Positions 21,949 to 22,061 of a stretch of 22,061 nt of DNA are shown here, piece by piece. Origin of the DNA: Clostridiales bacterium. GTDB taxonomy: Bacteria; Bacillota; Clostridia; Christensenellales; Aristaeellaceae. The notes below the pieces were generated by a model. That model ran no database searches. It saw nothing but the letters and a program-made list of their open reading frames with translations, and was not told the origin of the DNA. The translations under genes and the position numbers were made by a program. The stretch spans positions 1 to 22,061 of the forward strand of contig SFGO01000036.1 of NCBI GenBank assembly GCA_004556545.1. The letters run 5' to 3'. Every line of letters begins with the position of its first letter. Position 1 is the first letter of the stretch.

Positions 21949-21963
21949 AGAAGAAAAATGAGC

Positions 21964-22003
21964 AGAGTGTCAAAAAAGTGGAGGTGCAGGAGGCACTGCT
22001 GCC
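21964..22003 (+). repeat. Dispersed repeat, copy D
   Basis: The block GTGTCA, an A-run, GTGGAGGTGCAG and GAGGCACTGCTGCC repeats copy C (minus strand) and copy B (minus strand). It lies directly after znuB. Confidence 0.7.
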
Positions 22004-22017
22004 ACTCAATCGTCGCA

Positions 22018-22037
22018 GGGACTACTGCCGTAGTCCC
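22018..22037. other. Hairpin downstream of znuB
   Basis: GGGACTAC and GTAGTCCC close a TGCC loop (8 bp perfect). No T-run follows on either strand, so it is not a standard terminator. It may be part of the repeat D element, which is cut by the window end. Confidence 0.5.
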
Positions 22038-22061
22038 CGCTCGTTTCGTGACACACCTGCG

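Noticed and set aside
21967..22054. GTGTCA and TGACAC as terminal inverted repeats of an insertion element
   Set aside because: Only six bases match, there is no transposase and no target duplication is visible; the GTGTCA is explained by the shared repeat family.

Overview
The window is a GC-rich stretch with strong Shine-Dalgarno sites (AGGAGG-type) and near-consensus sigma-A promoters. Gene content (AsnA-type asparagine synthetase, FeoA/FeoB plus a Cys-rich FeoB-associated protein, oxygen-sensitive NrdG, many AraC regulators) fits an anaerobic Clostridia-type Firmicute, probably gut-associated. The exact order cannot be fixed from this sequence. No transposase, integrase, phage gene or CRISPR array was seen.

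Layout. (1) 1-430: a copy of a dispersed repeat, a plus-strand terminator, and minus-strand tRNA-Glu(CTC) and tRNA-Gln(CTG) with their own promoter and terminator. (2) 540-3880: asnA (+) faces pfkA (-) across a shared hairpin; upstream of pfkA is an AraC regulator (-). (3) 3882-6445: a minus-strand pair, a multi-membrane GT39-like glycosyltransferase and a NagD-like HAD phosphatase. (4) 6522-11502: a tight four-gene minus-strand oxidoreductase operon (zinc-less MDR dehydrogenase, Gfo/Idh/MocA dehydrogenase, extended SDR, quinone-oxidoreductase-like MDR), divergent from an AraC regulator (+). (5) 11511-14219: a second module of the same design, with a classical SDR and a divergent type I dehydroquinase-like protein on the minus strand and another AraC regulator on the plus strand. 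(6) 14232-18869: a minus-strand operon of UDP-glycosyltransferase, feoA, feoB, FeoB-associated protein and nrdG, with overlapping reading frames at several junctions. (7) 18906-21948: a plus-strand operon of a Fur-family regulator and a ZnuA/ZnuC/ZnuB zinc-type ABC transporter, behind a consensus promoter whose start region is covered by nested Fur/Zur-type palindromes. (8) 21964-22061: another dispersed repeat copy.

How the parts work together. Regions 6 and 7 form a divergent metal block, with ferrous iron import on one side and a zinc-type importer with its own metalloregulator on the other. Regions 4 and 5 look like two adjacent AraC-controlled modules for oxidising a sugar, cyclitol or quinate-like compound; no transporter or kinase is present, so the substrate is unknown. 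The most interesting items are the nested metal operator at 18936-18963, the divergent dehydroquinase-like enzyme, the glycosyltransferase-feo-nrdG operon, the noncanonical ZnuA metal site, and a family of hairpin repeats placed in a regulator leader and between feoA and feoB.
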